DNA of 62,055 nucleotides from Pseudomonadota bacterium (GCA_018897105.1 JAHILF010000053.1:1-62055); one strand, 5' to 3'. Counted from the first letter of the stretch, positions 1 to 8,254 are shown. Notes: generated by a model from the sequence alone, not told the origin. A program made the numbers and translations.

Positions 1-21
1 AGAAAAACTGACTACACTCGT

Positions 22-92
22 CGTCACCCCGGCGAAGGCCGGGGTCCAGAATTGTCGTAACTACCTGGATTCCGGCCTTCGCCGGAATGACG
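22..92. repeat. Inverted repeat of the CGTCATTCC/GAAGGCCGG type
   Basis: Two 28-bp arms (22-49 and 65-92) are imperfect reverse complements separated by 15 bp, each starting or ending in CGTCA/TGACG and holding a GGCGAAGGCC core. Related but decayed sequence occurs at 9767-9839 and 13169-13206, always between genes. This is a dispersed intergenic hairpin repeat; no gene is seen in 1-176. Confidence 0.75.
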
Positions 93-176
93 AACCTGGG
101 CTCAGGCAACCGGCGAAAAGGCTTAAGTTAATGACATTGACTTAAAAATGAAAAGTGGCTGATCGAGGCCGCCCCT

Positions 177-362
177 TTTCTCCACCGGGAGAGAGCGCAA
201 CGGGGCTGTCGCTCTGATGAGATTTCTCCCTCCCTGTGCATGGCGGCTGTGGACAACAGCTTCGTCGCCCATTATGGCGGAACTTATTATCAATGAGTGG
301 TCATGACCCGGCCACCAGGAATGCGTCCGAGGCGACATCTAGTCAGGCATAAAGAAATACCG
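177..362 (+). pseudogene. Decayed 3' fragment of a third radical SAM/SPASM peptide maturase
   Basis: This stretch aligns with the SPASM-coding part of the maturase at 8279-9574, roughly bases 9200-9373. Shared blocks include TCCCTGTGCATGG, GGCCACCAGGA and GTCAGGCAT, in the same order and spacing. One frame reads SLCMAAVDNSFVAHYGG, against SLCMVDVDNSFVVNYDG in the intact protein, and then hits a stop where the SPASM cysteine should be. Reading on needs frameshifts. It is therefore a relic of a further upstream copy of the cassette, whose remainder is lost or lies left of the window. It ends just before the binding-protein gene of the next cassette, as expected for head-to-tail duplication. Confidence 0.8.
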
Positions 363-370
363 TTTTCTCA

Positions 371-1279
371 TCATGGCTCTTCTACAGTAATATCAAGCTG
401 CAATTTTCTGACAACAGTGGGATTGACAATGGTCTTCACCCTGGAGATGTCCGTGGGAGGCACGGAGCTCACCGGTGTGCCCCGCAGGATGCGGGCAGCC
501 ATGACAGCCGCCTGCTCTCCCATGGCCTCCAGATCAAAGGTGACGACAATGGCGGCCCCGCTTTTCAGATATTTTTGCGAAAAGGCCAGCACCGGCACCT
601 TGTTTTTGAAGGAAAAAAGAAAATAGCTCTCCAGGATCTGCGGGTTGGTAACAATGAGATCGGGCAGTAGCCAGATGAGGTCCACCTTGTCGTGCAACTC
701 TTCCAGCAGAGACGGCACCTCCCTGGTGCTCTGGGCGTGTAGGGCGACAAATTGCAGATCAGGCCTCCCCCGGCGGGCCTGCTGGATATCCATGGCACTG
801 TGCGCCGTGTTGTAGATGACGCCGATGCGCCGGACCTGGGGCAGCAGCCGGGTTAATTCGCAAAACTGCAGCGTGGCCGGAATGTCCAGATTGACGCCGG
901 TGATATTGTCCCGGTCTTCGATGATAATCTCCGGAGCAACCACCAGCAGAAAGACGATGGGGATCTCGCTGATGTCGCGCACGGCAAGCAGGGCGTTGCG
1001 GCCCAGGGTCAGAATAAGATCCGGCCGCGCCTCAAGTATCTGCTGCTGGACAGCGGATTTAATCGGGTTTTCACTGAGATCGATTTCTTGAAAACGATGG
1101 GGTTCGATGGATTTGACCCCATGGGCGGGCAGGAGATTGACAAATTTTTCCGCGAACGACCGGACTACCTGCTCCATGGGTGTTTCATTGCCGCTTTTCA
1201 CCACCACGATCTCATAGCCTGAGGCCGTACGAGCCCCGGCCAGCAGCACGAGCATGATGATGATAAGTGATTGTTTCAT
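371..1279 (-). CDS. Periplasmic ABC-type substrate-binding protein, cassette 1
   Basis: The 302-residue protein begins with a signal peptide (MKQSLIIIMLVLLAGARTASG) followed by an ABC_sub_bind-type fold (PF04392 family by pattern). Markers are PDLILTLGRNALLAV, EIPIVFLLVVAP, NITGVNLDIPA and VRRIGVIYN. The ATG at 1279 was chosen because the signal peptide starts there; the open frame continues upstream but adds an unlikely leader. No permease or ATPase is nearby, so the protein may bind a ligand delivered through the divergent TonB receptor, or act as a sensor. Its promoter must lie in the 209 bp shared with that receptor gene. A near-identical but frameshifted copy lies at 5032-5990. The ligand cannot be read from sequence; a link to the modified peptide is inference. 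Confidence 0.85.
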   Translation of the reverse strand: MKQSLIIIMLVLLAGARTASGYEIVVVKSGNETPMEQVVRSFAEKFVNLLPAHGVKSIEPHRFQEIDLSENPIKSAVQQQILEARPDLILTLGRNALLAVRDISEIPIVFLLVVAPEIIIEDRDNITGVNLDIPATLQFCELTRLLPQVRRIGVIYNTAHSAMDIQQARRGRPDLQFVALHAQSTREVPSLLEELHDKVDLIWLLPDLIVTNPQILESYFLFSFKNKVPVLAFSQKYLKSGAAIVVTFDLEAMGEQAAVMAARILRGTPVSSVPPTDISRVKTIVNPTVVRKLQLDITVEEP

Positions 1280-1488
1280 ATGATGTGGTATTTTTTTACC
1301 TGACACACTAGCAGAACATTTCCCAGCCTGCAACATCAATACGAAAAAACAACCATTATTTATCTGCCATTGCCTTGTTATTACCTCATTTATCAATGGA
1401 CATACCATGTCGCCGTATGGTAACATCACCTTGTTTTTTCATGACAACGTGATGCTTCTTTTTCAATTTAGCATTTCCACAGAGCAAA
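1280..1488. promoter_or_regulatory. Divergent promoter region with conserved dyad, cassette 1
   Basis: The 209 bp between the divergent binding-protein and receptor genes are conserved with 5991-6208 of cassette 2, far more than non-coding DNA needs to be. Conserved blocks include CAGCCTGCAACATCAAT, TTATCAATGGAC and CAGAGCAAAATG at the receptor start. At 1401-1427 a dyad CCATGTCGCCGTATGG is followed by TAACATC; cassette 2 has CCATATCGCCTTATGG then TAACATC. This is a candidate operator controlling both directions. No clear -35/-10 pair could be assigned. Confidence 0.5.
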
Positions 1489-3420
1489 ATGGCCAAAAAG
1501 CTGAAGACTATCTTTTTTCACACGACTTTTTCCGCCCTGCTGACAGTGACCTTTTCCTCCCAGCCCCTGCTGGCTGCCGACGAACCGCTGTCAGAAAACA
1601 ATGATCCCCTGTCTCTCTACTTTGATGCGGACGCCACCGAGGAAACGACCACCCGCGCCCCCAAACCCCTGTCACAGGTGGCGGAAAACGTCAGCATCAT
1701 CACCGCGGATGAGATCAATGCCATGCATGCCCATACCCTGGCCGAGGTGCTGGACCGGCAGGCCGGCATGTTTATGGAATTCTCCGGCAGGGATTTTTTC
1801 GGTGATAGCAAGACGAGGATTCTGGGTACCCGGAAGCAACATGCTCTGTATCTGCTGGACGGGGTGCGCATCAACCTCAATTCAAGCGGCGCGGCCATCA
1901 CCAACTTCATTCCGATCACTATCATCAAGCGCATCGAGATCATCAAGGGGCCGGCCTCCTCCACCTGGGGCTCTTCTTTAGGCGGGGTGGTCAATATCAT
2001 TACCAAGGATACGGGCAAAACCGCCACCTCAAACGGCAGCGTCAGGGCAAGCTTCGGCGAGAGGGACAGCCGTGATGTATCGGCCGAGGTGACGGGTGGA
2101 GGCGAAAAATTCGGTTATTATCTCTCAGGCTCCAACATCGACTCCAATGGCCTCAAGGTCGACCGCTACGCCGAGCGGGATACGGCCTACGGCAAGATGG
2201 AGGTGCAACTGCCCCATAGCTCCACCCTCACCGCCACCGCCGGCTACAGCGACCCTTTCTATAAATCCCTGAACTGGAGCGATGCCTGGGATATTACCGG
2301 TCTCAATCTCTACGAGGAGGTCGATCACCGCAACTTCTGGGGCACCCTGTTTTTTGACACGGAACTGACCGAGCGGCTGGGCCTGCATCTCGCGGTCCAG
2401 CGCTTTGAAAATGACTTTGCTCAAGACAAATTTTCTCTGGGCACCGGATTGGGTGGGGCCAGGGGAGATCTCCTCTATCATCAGCAATGGGATGACACCT
2501 ATACCGCGTTTGCCAGCCGTCTCACCTGGGCGGAGGAGAGTTTCACCGCCAATGTCGGTTTTGAGTCAAGCCGCAGCAAAATGGACTATGAAAGCAGCCC
2601 GGGCAGCTATTTCGGCGGGCCCGCCGACTACACCGCCGACCCGGAACGGGAGGAGCGGCGCGGTGTCTATGCCAACGCCACCTTTGTCCTGGGCCACTTC
2701 GCCCTGACGCCTGGCCTGCGCTATGACTATAACGGCAACTCGGAGGAGTTCGTCAGCCCCTCCCTGGGCGCTACCTACCAGCTGGCCGAGGACATCCTGT
2801 TGCGCGCTTTGATTGCCAAGGGGTTTTCCGCCCCCTATCTGTCCGCCTCTGCCCTTTCTCCGGACCTCAAGCCTGAAACCATCTGGGCCTACCAGGCCGG
2901 GGTGGAAACGGGCCGTATCCCCTATGTCCAGCTCAAATGCACCCTCTTCCACCTGAAGGTGGACGATGCCTGGCATACCACAACTCCCTGGACCAACGCC
3001 GGCACCATCCGCTGGAACGGGGTGGAGCTTGAGGCCCAGACCGTGGAGTTTCATGGCCTAAGGCTCACCAGCAATTTCACCTTTGTCACCGAGGACAGCA
3101 TGGGGGACGGCGCCACCGACCGCGAAAACGATGAAACCTATACCGCCAATGTCATAGTGGACTACACCAATCACGAACAGGGCTGGCGAGCCCAACTGGC
3201 GGGTCATTATTACTGGATGAATGAAGACGTAATAATCGAGAAGCCGCATTATGACGATTTCCTGTGGGACGCCCTGCTCAGCAAGGATCTCACCCTAGCT
3301 ACCGTGCCTGCCGAGGTCTATGTCAAGACCCATAATATCTTTAACGCCAGCCAGTACTATGACTTTGAATACCCCAACCCGGACAGGTGGGTGGAGGCGG
3401 GCATTGTAGTCAAATTTTAG
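1489..3420 (+). CDS. TonB-dependent outer membrane receptor, cassette 1
   Basis: The 643-residue receptor has a signal peptide (about residues 1-29, cleaved after LLAA). A plug domain follows (QVAENVSIITADEI to about residue 180, with IKGPASSTWGSSLGGVVNI), then a 22-strand-type barrel ending in a terminal phenylalanine (VVKF), as outer membrane proteins do. It resembles the BtuB/siderophore receptor class and would import a ligand with TonB energy. The start is supported by the context CAGAGCAAAATG, identical in the second cassette. The peptide and maturase genes follow on the same strand. Compared with the receptor at 6209-8041 the N-terminus and plug are closely similar but the barrel is much more divergent, suggesting different ligands. 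Confidence 0.93.
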   Translation: MAKKLKTIFFHTTFSALLTVTFSSQPLLAADEPLSENNDPLSLYFDADATEETTTRAPKPLSQVAENVSIITADEINAMHAHTLAEVLDRQAGMFMEFSGRDFFGDSKTRILGTRKQHALYLLDGVRINLNSSGAAITNFIPITIIKRIEIIKGPASSTWGSSLGGVVNIITKDTGKTATSNGSVRASFGERDSRDVSAEVTGGGEKFGYYLSGSNIDSNGLKVDRYAERDTAYGKMEVQLPHSSTLTATAGYSDPFYKSLNWSDAWDITGLNLYEEVDHRNFWGTLFFDTELTERLGLHLAVQRFENDFAQDKFSLGTGLGGARGDLLYHQQWDDTYTAFASRLTWAEESFTANVGFESSRSKMDYESSPGSYFGGPADYTADPEREERRGVYANATFVLGHFALTPGLRYDYNGNSEEFVSPSLGATYQLAEDILLRALIAKGFSAPYLSASALSPDLKPETIWAYQAGVETGRIPYVQLKCTLFHLKVDDAWHTTTPWTNAGTIRWNGVELEAQTVEFHGLRLTSNFTFVTEDSMGDGATDRENDETYTANVIVDYTNHEQGWRAQLAGHYYWMNEDVIIEKPHYDDFLWDALLSKDLTLATVPAEVYVKTHNIFNASQYYDFEYPNPDRWVEAGIVVKF

Positions 3421-3506
3421 TGTGCCGTCCCGTCTTTCCGTGGGTTACTTGAGCAAAGCTGCAAGGCTGTCATTCAATAAACCTTTCACAAATAAAGGAG
3501 GGAAAC

Positions 3507-3605
3507 ATGAAAAAAAGGATCAAAATCCTTAATAAAGGCAAAAAGGCGCAGGAGGTGGCTTACACGATGGGATGCTGCTCAGGAGTGCCTTCAACAGCGA
3601 AATGA
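3507..3605 (+). CDS. Putative radical-SAM-modified (RiPP-like) precursor peptide, cassette 1
   Basis: This 32-residue ORF starts behind a strong Shine-Dalgarno (AGGAGGG, 4 nt spacer). It has a Lys-rich leader (MKKRIKILNKGKK) and then AYTMGCCSGVPSTAK, with adjacent cysteines at 23-24. The matching ORF of cassette 2 keeps the pattern K-I-x(2-3)-L-x-K-x-K-K-x(4)-A-x(2)-M-x-C-C. Position directly before a SPASM maturase, size, a conserved leader and a variable tail after Cys-Cys are the hallmarks of a RiPP precursor. The modification and final product are unknown. A stem-loop terminator directly downstream suggests the peptide is made in excess of the maturase. Reading the TGA stop as selenocysteine was considered and rejected. 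Confidence 0.75.
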   Translation: MKKRIKILNKGKKAQEVAYTMGCCSGVPSTAK

Positions 3606-3629
3606 TACAAGTGTTTGTTCACCTTTTCG

Positions 3630-3655
3630 GGAGAGCTTCGGCTCTCCATTTTTTT
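3630..3655 (+). terminator. UUCG-loop stem-loop with T-run between peptide and maturase
   Basis: A perfect 7-bp stem GGAGAGC/GCTCTCC closes on a TTCG tetraloop and is followed by A and seven T. It has the form of an intrinsic terminator and sits 24 bp after the peptide stop and 15 bp before the maturase start. Partial read-through would give much peptide mRNA and little maturase mRNA. A similar hairpin with a weaker T-run stands at the same place in cassette 2. Confidence 0.8.
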
Positions 3656-3669
3656 GCCTGGAGCAAGCC

Positions 3670-4992
3670 ATGCAGTTAACCCCCTATCAGGTTGTATGCC
3701 GTCACCGCACCATCCCCGGCCAGGTCCTGCTCTTTGCCACCAAGACCGGGGCCTTGATCCTGCTGGCCGAAGAGGATTTTGCCGCCCTGGAGAAGGGCCA
3801 GGCCGTGGACGAGGAGATCGAGCAGCTCAGCGAAATTGGCTTTCTGGTTGCCGATGCCGACACGGAACAACGGCAGGTGATGCACTACATGGATGACATC
3901 AACCGGCTCAACCCCAACCTGACCCTGGCCCTGGTGCTGGGCATGGAGTGCAACTTTGCCTGCCGCTACTGTTTCGAAGGCAGCCAGAAGGGCGGCAAGG
4001 CCATGGATGATGCCACGGCGGACCAGCTGGTCACCTTTATCAAACAACGCTTCGGGCCGGGCAAAAAAAAACTGCTGCTACAGATCTACGGCGGCGAACC
4101 CCTGCTCTACCGCAAACGCCTGATTTCGCTTGCCCGGCAATTGAAACCCATTGTCGAGGCGCGAGGGGGCGAACTCAAGATCGATCTGGTGTCCAACGGC
4201 TCCCTGCTCACCGCGCAGGTGGTGGAGGAACTCAACGCCTGGGGCCTGGACGGGGTCAAGGTGACCCTCGACGGCCTGCCGGACAATCACAACCATTTCC
4301 GGCCCTTCAAATCAGGCCGGGAGAGTTTTGCGGTTATTGTCCGCAACCTAGCGAATGTCTGTGGACTCACCAAAATCCGCCTGGGCGGCAACTATACCAA
4401 TGAAACGTACACACAATTTGGCCCCCTGCTTGACCATTTGTCCGAACAGGGCCTGACCCCGGACAAGGTGGAGCTGGTCAACTTCAACATCGTCCTCAAG
4501 GTAAACGACAAGCTCACCGCCAATGAATACCATGGCGGCTGCGCCACCATCAACGAGCCCTGGCTGCGGGAGGCGTCGCTCCATGTGCGGGAGGAGGTCT
4601 ACCGCCGGGGCTACACCGTGCCGGAACTGGGGCCCCAGCCCTGCGCCGTGGAGGTGGATGACGCCTTTACCGTCCATTACGACGGCAGCCTGTACAAATG
4701 CGTTACCTGGGTGGGCCACCGGCAGTTCCGGATAGGCGATATCTGGCAGGGGGTGGATGAAAAATACCGGCAAACCCATCATCTCTTACACTGGCAGAAA
4801 GAGGGGAAATGCCAGGCCTGTGTGTACCTGCCGCTCTGCTTCGGCGGCTGCCGGTTCATGGCCTATCAGCGCGATGGCCACATGGGCAAGGTGGATTGCC
4901 GCAAGTCCTTCCTGGACGCCACCCTGGAGGCCATGCTGCTGCAGGACCTACGCTACAAATATGGCTATGAATTATTCTACAGAGAACCCTAA
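3670..4992 (+). CDS. Radical SAM/SPASM peptide maturase, cassette 1
   Basis: The 440-residue protein has an N-terminal segment (about 1-65: TKTGALILLAEEDFAAL, EIGFLV) like the recognition region at the front of many peptide maturases. The radical SAM motif C94-x3-C98-x2-C101 binds the SAM-cleaving 4Fe-4S cluster, and FGGEP-like IYGGEP follows. The C-terminus is a complete SPASM domain: CAVEVDD, GSLYKC, then C-x2-C-x5-C-x3-C (CQACVYLPLCFGGC) and a final DC, holding two auxiliary clusters. Overall form matches the SPASM maturases annotated as geopeptide or selenobiotic type (from memory, not searched). The start is supported by TGGAGC 7 nt upstream. The expected substrate is the Cys-Cys peptide at 3507-3605; the chemistry (for example a thioether or other side-chain crosslink) is not readable. 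Confidence 0.9.
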   Translation: MQLTPYQVVCRHRTIPGQVLLFATKTGALILLAEEDFAALEKGQAVDEEIEQLSEIGFLVADADTEQRQVMHYMDDINRLNPNLTLALVLGMECNFACRYCFEGSQKGGKAMDDATADQLVTFIKQRFGPGKKKLLLQIYGGEPLLYRKRLISLARQLKPIVEARGGELKIDLVSNGSLLTAQVVEELNAWGLDGVKVTLDGLPDNHNHFRPFKSGRESFAVIVRNLANVCGLTKIRLGGNYTNETYTQFGPLLDHLSEQGLTPDKVELVNFNIVLKVNDKLTANEYHGGCATINEPWLREASLHVREEVYRRGYTVPELGPQPCAVEVDDAFTVHYDGSLYKCVTWVGHRQFRIGDIWQGVDEKYRQTHHLLHWQKEGKCQACVYLPLCFGGCRFMAYQRDGHMGKVDCRKSFLDATLEAMLLQDLRYKYGYELFYREP

Positions 4993-5031
4993 ATAAGGGG
5001 TTGAGAGCGGGACGCAGAGAAACAGCAGAGA

Positions 5032-5990
5032 TTACTGAGACTTCGTCGGTCGCGGCACACAGTATTCACCAACAACCTTTTCATCAAGACACTTCTCCGC
5101 AAACTCAAGCTGCAATTTTCTGGCGACAGTGGGATTGATAATGGTTTTCACCCTGTCGATATCTGCCGGGAGCACGGCACTCACCGGAGTGCCCAGGAGG
5201 ATGCGGGCAGCCATGACAGCCGCCTGGTCTCCCATGGCCTCCAGGTCAAAAGTGACCACAATGGCCGCCCCGCTTTTTAGATATTTTTCCGAAAAGGCCA
5301 GCACCGGCACCTTGTCCCGGAAGGAAAAAAGAATGTAGCTCTCCAGGACCTGCGGGTTGGTAACGGTGATATCGAGCAGCAGCCAGATGAGGTCCACCTT
5401 GCCGTGCAACTCTTCCAGCAGGGCCGGCACCTCCCTGGTGCTCTGGGCGTTTAGAGCGACAAATTGCAGATCCGGCCTCTCCCGGCGGGCCTGCTGGATA
5501 TCCATGGCGCTGTGCGCCGTGTTGTAGATAACGCCGATGCGCCTGACCTGGGGCAGCAGCCGGGCCAATTCACCAAATTGCAAGCTGGCCGGAATACCCA
5601 GATTAATGCCGGTGATATTGTCCCGGTCTTCGATGATAATCTCCGGGGCAACCACCAGCAGAAAGACGATGGGGATCTCGCGGATGTCGCGCACGGCAAG
5701 CAGGGCGTTGCGGCCCAGGGTCAGAATAAGATCCGACCGCGCCTCAAGTATCTGCTGCTGGACAGCGGATTTAATGGGGTTTTTGCTGAGATCGATTTCA
5801 TGAAAACGATAGGGCTCGACGGTCTTGCCCCCGCAGGCGGGCAGGAGATTGACAAGTTTTCCGCGAAGGCCCGGACCACCTGATCCATGGGCCTTTCATT
5901 GCCACTTTTCACCACCATAATGTCATAGGCCAGGCCCGTACGAGCCCCGGCGAGCAGTATGAGCATGATGAGGATAAGCGATTTTTTCAT
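5032..5990 (-). pseudogene. Substrate-binding protein, cassette 2, single-base frameshift
   Basis: This is the second copy of the binding protein at 371-1279, with signal peptide MKKSLILIMLILLAGARTG starting at 5990. Around 5853-5865 (plus strand) cassette 1 reads GACAAATTTTTCCGCG while this copy reads GACAAGTTTTCCGCG, one base shorter in the T-run. After about residue 48 the frame changes; the rest of the protein is intact in the other frame down to 5032. This may be a young pseudogene, a homopolymer sequencing error, or phase-variable slippage. The rest keeps good codon structure (NITGINLGIPA, VRRIGVIYN), so loss is recent at most. Confidence 0.85.
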
Positions 5991-6208
5991 TATGATGCGG
6001 TATTTTTTTCCCTGACACATTAACAGAACATTTACCAGCCTGCAACATCAATAATACTTAAAATAAATAACTACATTTAATACTCCATTCCCTCATTATC
6101 ACATCACTTATCAATGGACTTGCCATATCGCCTTATGGTAACATCGGTTTGTTTTTTTCATATTGGCGAGACGCATCTTTTTCAATTTAACATTGCCTGC
6201 AGAGCAAA
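5991..6208. promoter_or_regulatory. Divergent promoter region with conserved dyad, cassette 2
   Basis: The 218 bp counterpart of 1280-1488 lies between the frameshifted binding-protein gene and the second receptor. The dyad CCATATCGCCTTATGG with TAACATC (6123-6145), the TTATCAATGGAC block and the CAGAGCAAAATG start context are all retained. Conservation across duplicated cassettes suggests shared regulation of both copies. Confidence 0.5.
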
Positions 6209-8041
6209 ATGACCAAAAAACTGACAAATATCTTTTTTCGCGCAACTTTTTCCGCCCTCCTGCTGGCAGTGACCTTTTCCTCCCCCCTGCTGGCCGCCGA
6301 GGACCCCCTGGCGGAAAACAATGATCCCCTGTCCATGTACTTTGACGCGGACGCCACCGAGCAAACAACCACCCGCGTAGCCAAGCCCCTCTCTCAGGTG
6401 GCGGAAAACGTCAGCATCATCACCGCAGAAGAGATCGAGCGGATGAACGCCCACAGCCTGGACGAGGTGCTAAACCGCATAAACGGCCTCTACGTTGGGT
6501 TCAACGGCAGGGATTTTAACACTTCCATAAGCTCTGTTCACATCCAGGATTCAGACTACGAACAAGTCCTGGTGCTGGTTGACGGCATCCGCTGGAATTG
6601 GGATCTAGACGGGATGGCGGTGACCAATACCATTCCGGTGGAGATCATTGAGCGTATCGAGGTAATCAAGGGCCCGGCCTCTTCCATCTGGGGCTCATCC
6701 CTGGGCGGGGTGGTCAATATCATCACCAAAGCAACCGGTAAAACAAGCCGCCCCCACGGCACCCTGTACGGCTCTTACGGAGAAGCAAACAGCCAGCACT
6801 ATTCCGGCAGCGTGGACGGCAAGCTGGGGACAGCCGGCTATTTCCTCAGCGTGACAAGCCAGAATTCCGACGGCATCATCCTTAACCGCGAATACGATAA
6901 CGAAAGCGTCTACGGCAAAATCGATTTCACCCTGCCCCACAACACCACCCTGACCCTGCTTGCCGGCCAGGCCAACCCGGAGAACGATCTGGGCGACCTA
7001 TGGAACCAATGGGGAAACTACATCATTGAGCACCGCGATGTCTGGGCATCGGCCGCCCTGGACACCTCCCTGACGAATAACATCGACCTCCATATTGACG
7101 GCTATCGCAAGACACAGAAATTCATATATCCAACCTTTTCGCTTGACTATGAACCTGAGACAACGGGACTCTCCTCCCGCTTGACCGCACGGCTCGACAG
7201 CCACACCATTGTCATGGGCGCGGAAATCGACCGGGTGGAAACGGAAAGCTCTGATTCTACTTACGATGACTTAAAAGAAGAAAACTGGGGCGTCTATATC
7301 AACGATACCTTCACCGTCGGTCCTTGTGCAGTTACGCCCGGCATCCGCTATGACCATCTTTCCCTCACTGACAACGTCCTCTCCCCCAGCCTGGGTATGA
7401 CCTGGCAATATTCGGAGAAGACCCTTTTCAGGGCGCTGTTCTCCCAAGGCTTCAGAAAACCTTATCTGGTTGATGCGGAAGATACCAATCTCGATCCGGA
7501 AAAAGTTACCTCCTACCAGGTCGGTTTTGAGACCCATGTTGTGCCCTCCCTGCTGATCAAGGCCTCCCTTTTTGAACATAACCTCAAAGATAAATGGTTA
7601 TTTGATTATATCAACTGGAGATATGATATTCTCGAGAAGGTAAGGCACTACGGCTACGAGTTGGAGGTGGCAACCGATCCTTTTTACCATTTCTCACTGG
7701 ATGCCGGCATTGACTATACCTATACCGACTACTACGGCTATATGGACAACGATGACATCTATGGCGTTAAGCTGACCCTGTTGTATGACAACCCGGAGCT
7801 TTTCACCGCCGAACTTTTCAGCCGCTACCAGTGGCTCAATGAAGTGAAGAGTGAACCCGGCTCGCAAGACGGGACCATGATTTGGGACTTCAATATCATG
7901 AAAAAATTCCAGGTCTACCCGGCTACGCGCATGGATGTGTTCATGAGCGCCCATAATCTTTTTAACGGCGCCGATTACTGGAACCCAGCTTATCCCAACG
8001 CCCGCCGCTGGGTGGAGGCAGGCCTTCGGTTCCATTTTTAA
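6209..8041 (+). CDS. TonB-dependent outer membrane receptor, cassette 2
   Basis: The 610-residue receptor has a signal peptide (cleavage after LLAA), the same N-terminal motif as its cassette-1 paralogue (NNDPLSMYFDADATE, PLSQVAENVSIITAEEI), and a plug with IKGPASSIWGSSLGGVVNI. The barrel ends in FHF. It is an importer in the outer membrane. Similarity to the first receptor is very high through about residue 100 and across the plug, then falls in the barrel, including the probable surface loops. This pattern is expected if the duplicated cassettes have diverged to recognise different ligands. The peptide gene follows after 71 bp. Confidence 0.93.
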   Translation: MTKKLTNIFFRATFSALLLAVTFSSPLLAAEDPLAENNDPLSMYFDADATEQTTTRVAKPLSQVAENVSIITAEEIERMNAHSLDEVLNRINGLYVGFNGRDFNTSISSVHIQDSDYEQVLVLVDGIRWNWDLDGMAVTNTIPVEIIERIEVIKGPASSIWGSSLGGVVNIITKATGKTSRPHGTLYGSYGEANSQHYSGSVDGKLGTAGYFLSVTSQNSDGIILNREYDNESVYGKIDFTLPHNTTLTLLAGQANPENDLGDLWNQWGNYIIEHRDVWASAALDTSLTNNIDLHIDGYRKTQKFIYPTFSLDYEPETTGLSSRLTARLDSHTIVMGAEIDRVETESSDSTYDDLKEENWGVYINDTFTVGPCAVTPGIRYDHLSLTDNVLSPSLGMTWQYSEKTLFRALFSQGFRKPYLVDAEDTNLDPEKVTSYQVGFETHVVPSLLIKASLFEHNLKDKWLFDYINWRYDILEKVRHYGYELEVATDPFYHFSLDAGIDYTYTDYYGYMDNDDIYGVKLTLLYDNPELFTAELFSRYQWLNEVKSEPGSQDGTMIWDFNIMKKFQVYPATRMDVFMSAHNLFNGADYWNPAYPNARRWVEAGLRFHF

Positions 8042-8112
8042 ACCCGTTTGCCCGGTCATGGCGAAAAGAGAGGGGAAGCGGAGACAAGAACAACCTGACA
8101 TGAGGAGATGAG

Positions 8113-8220
8113 ATGAAAACCCAAAAAATTGTCGTGCTGACCAAGGCAAAAAAACCGGAGCAACTGGCAAACTCCATGGCCTGCTGTAAAGTCGGGCCTG
8201 GACCTGCAAGCTCAGCATAA
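8113..8220 (+). CDS. Putative radical-SAM-modified (RiPP-like) precursor peptide, cassette 2
   Basis: This 35-residue ORF has Shine-Dalgarno GAGGAG 5 nt before its ATG. The leader is MKTQKIVVLTKAKK, then ANSMACCKVGPGPASSA with cysteines at 24-25. It shares the leader lysines, Leu, Ala, Met and the Cys-Cys pair with the cassette-1 peptide, while the tail differs (KVGPGPASSA against SGVPSTAK). Both tails are small-residue rich with Pro and Ser. It lies between a receptor and a SPASM maturase and ends in TAA. Function as a modified peptide, possibly a secreted metal- or cofactor-binding compound re-imported by the receptor, is inference from context. Confidence 0.75.
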   Translation: MKTQKIVVLTKAKKPEQLANSMACCKVGPGPASSA

Positions 8221-8230
8221 TAACCAATGT

Positions 8231-8254
8231 GGGGAGCGCCTGCTCCCCTTCTCA
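8231..8254 (+). terminator. Stem-loop between peptide and maturase, cassette 2
   Basis: A 7-bp stem GGGGAGC/GCTCCCC with a 4-nt loop is followed by TTCTCATT. It stands where cassette 1 has its UUCG terminator. The T-run is interrupted, so it may be a weak terminator or an mRNA processing/stability element. Its retention with a changed sequence suggests selection for structure. Confidence 0.55.

Noticed and set aside
2125-3054. Long antisense open frames inside the receptor, ParE and HdrA genes
   Set aside because: High GC third positions make shadow frames; none has a ribosome site, domain or conserved start.
3603-3605. TGA of the cassette-1 peptide as selenocysteine, extending the peptide into a selenopeptide
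   Set aside because: Although the genome appears to use Sec, the stem downstream has a UUCG loop and a T-run (terminator), not a GGU-type SECIS loop. Read-through would run out of frame far into the maturase gene, and the cassette-2 peptide ends in TAA.
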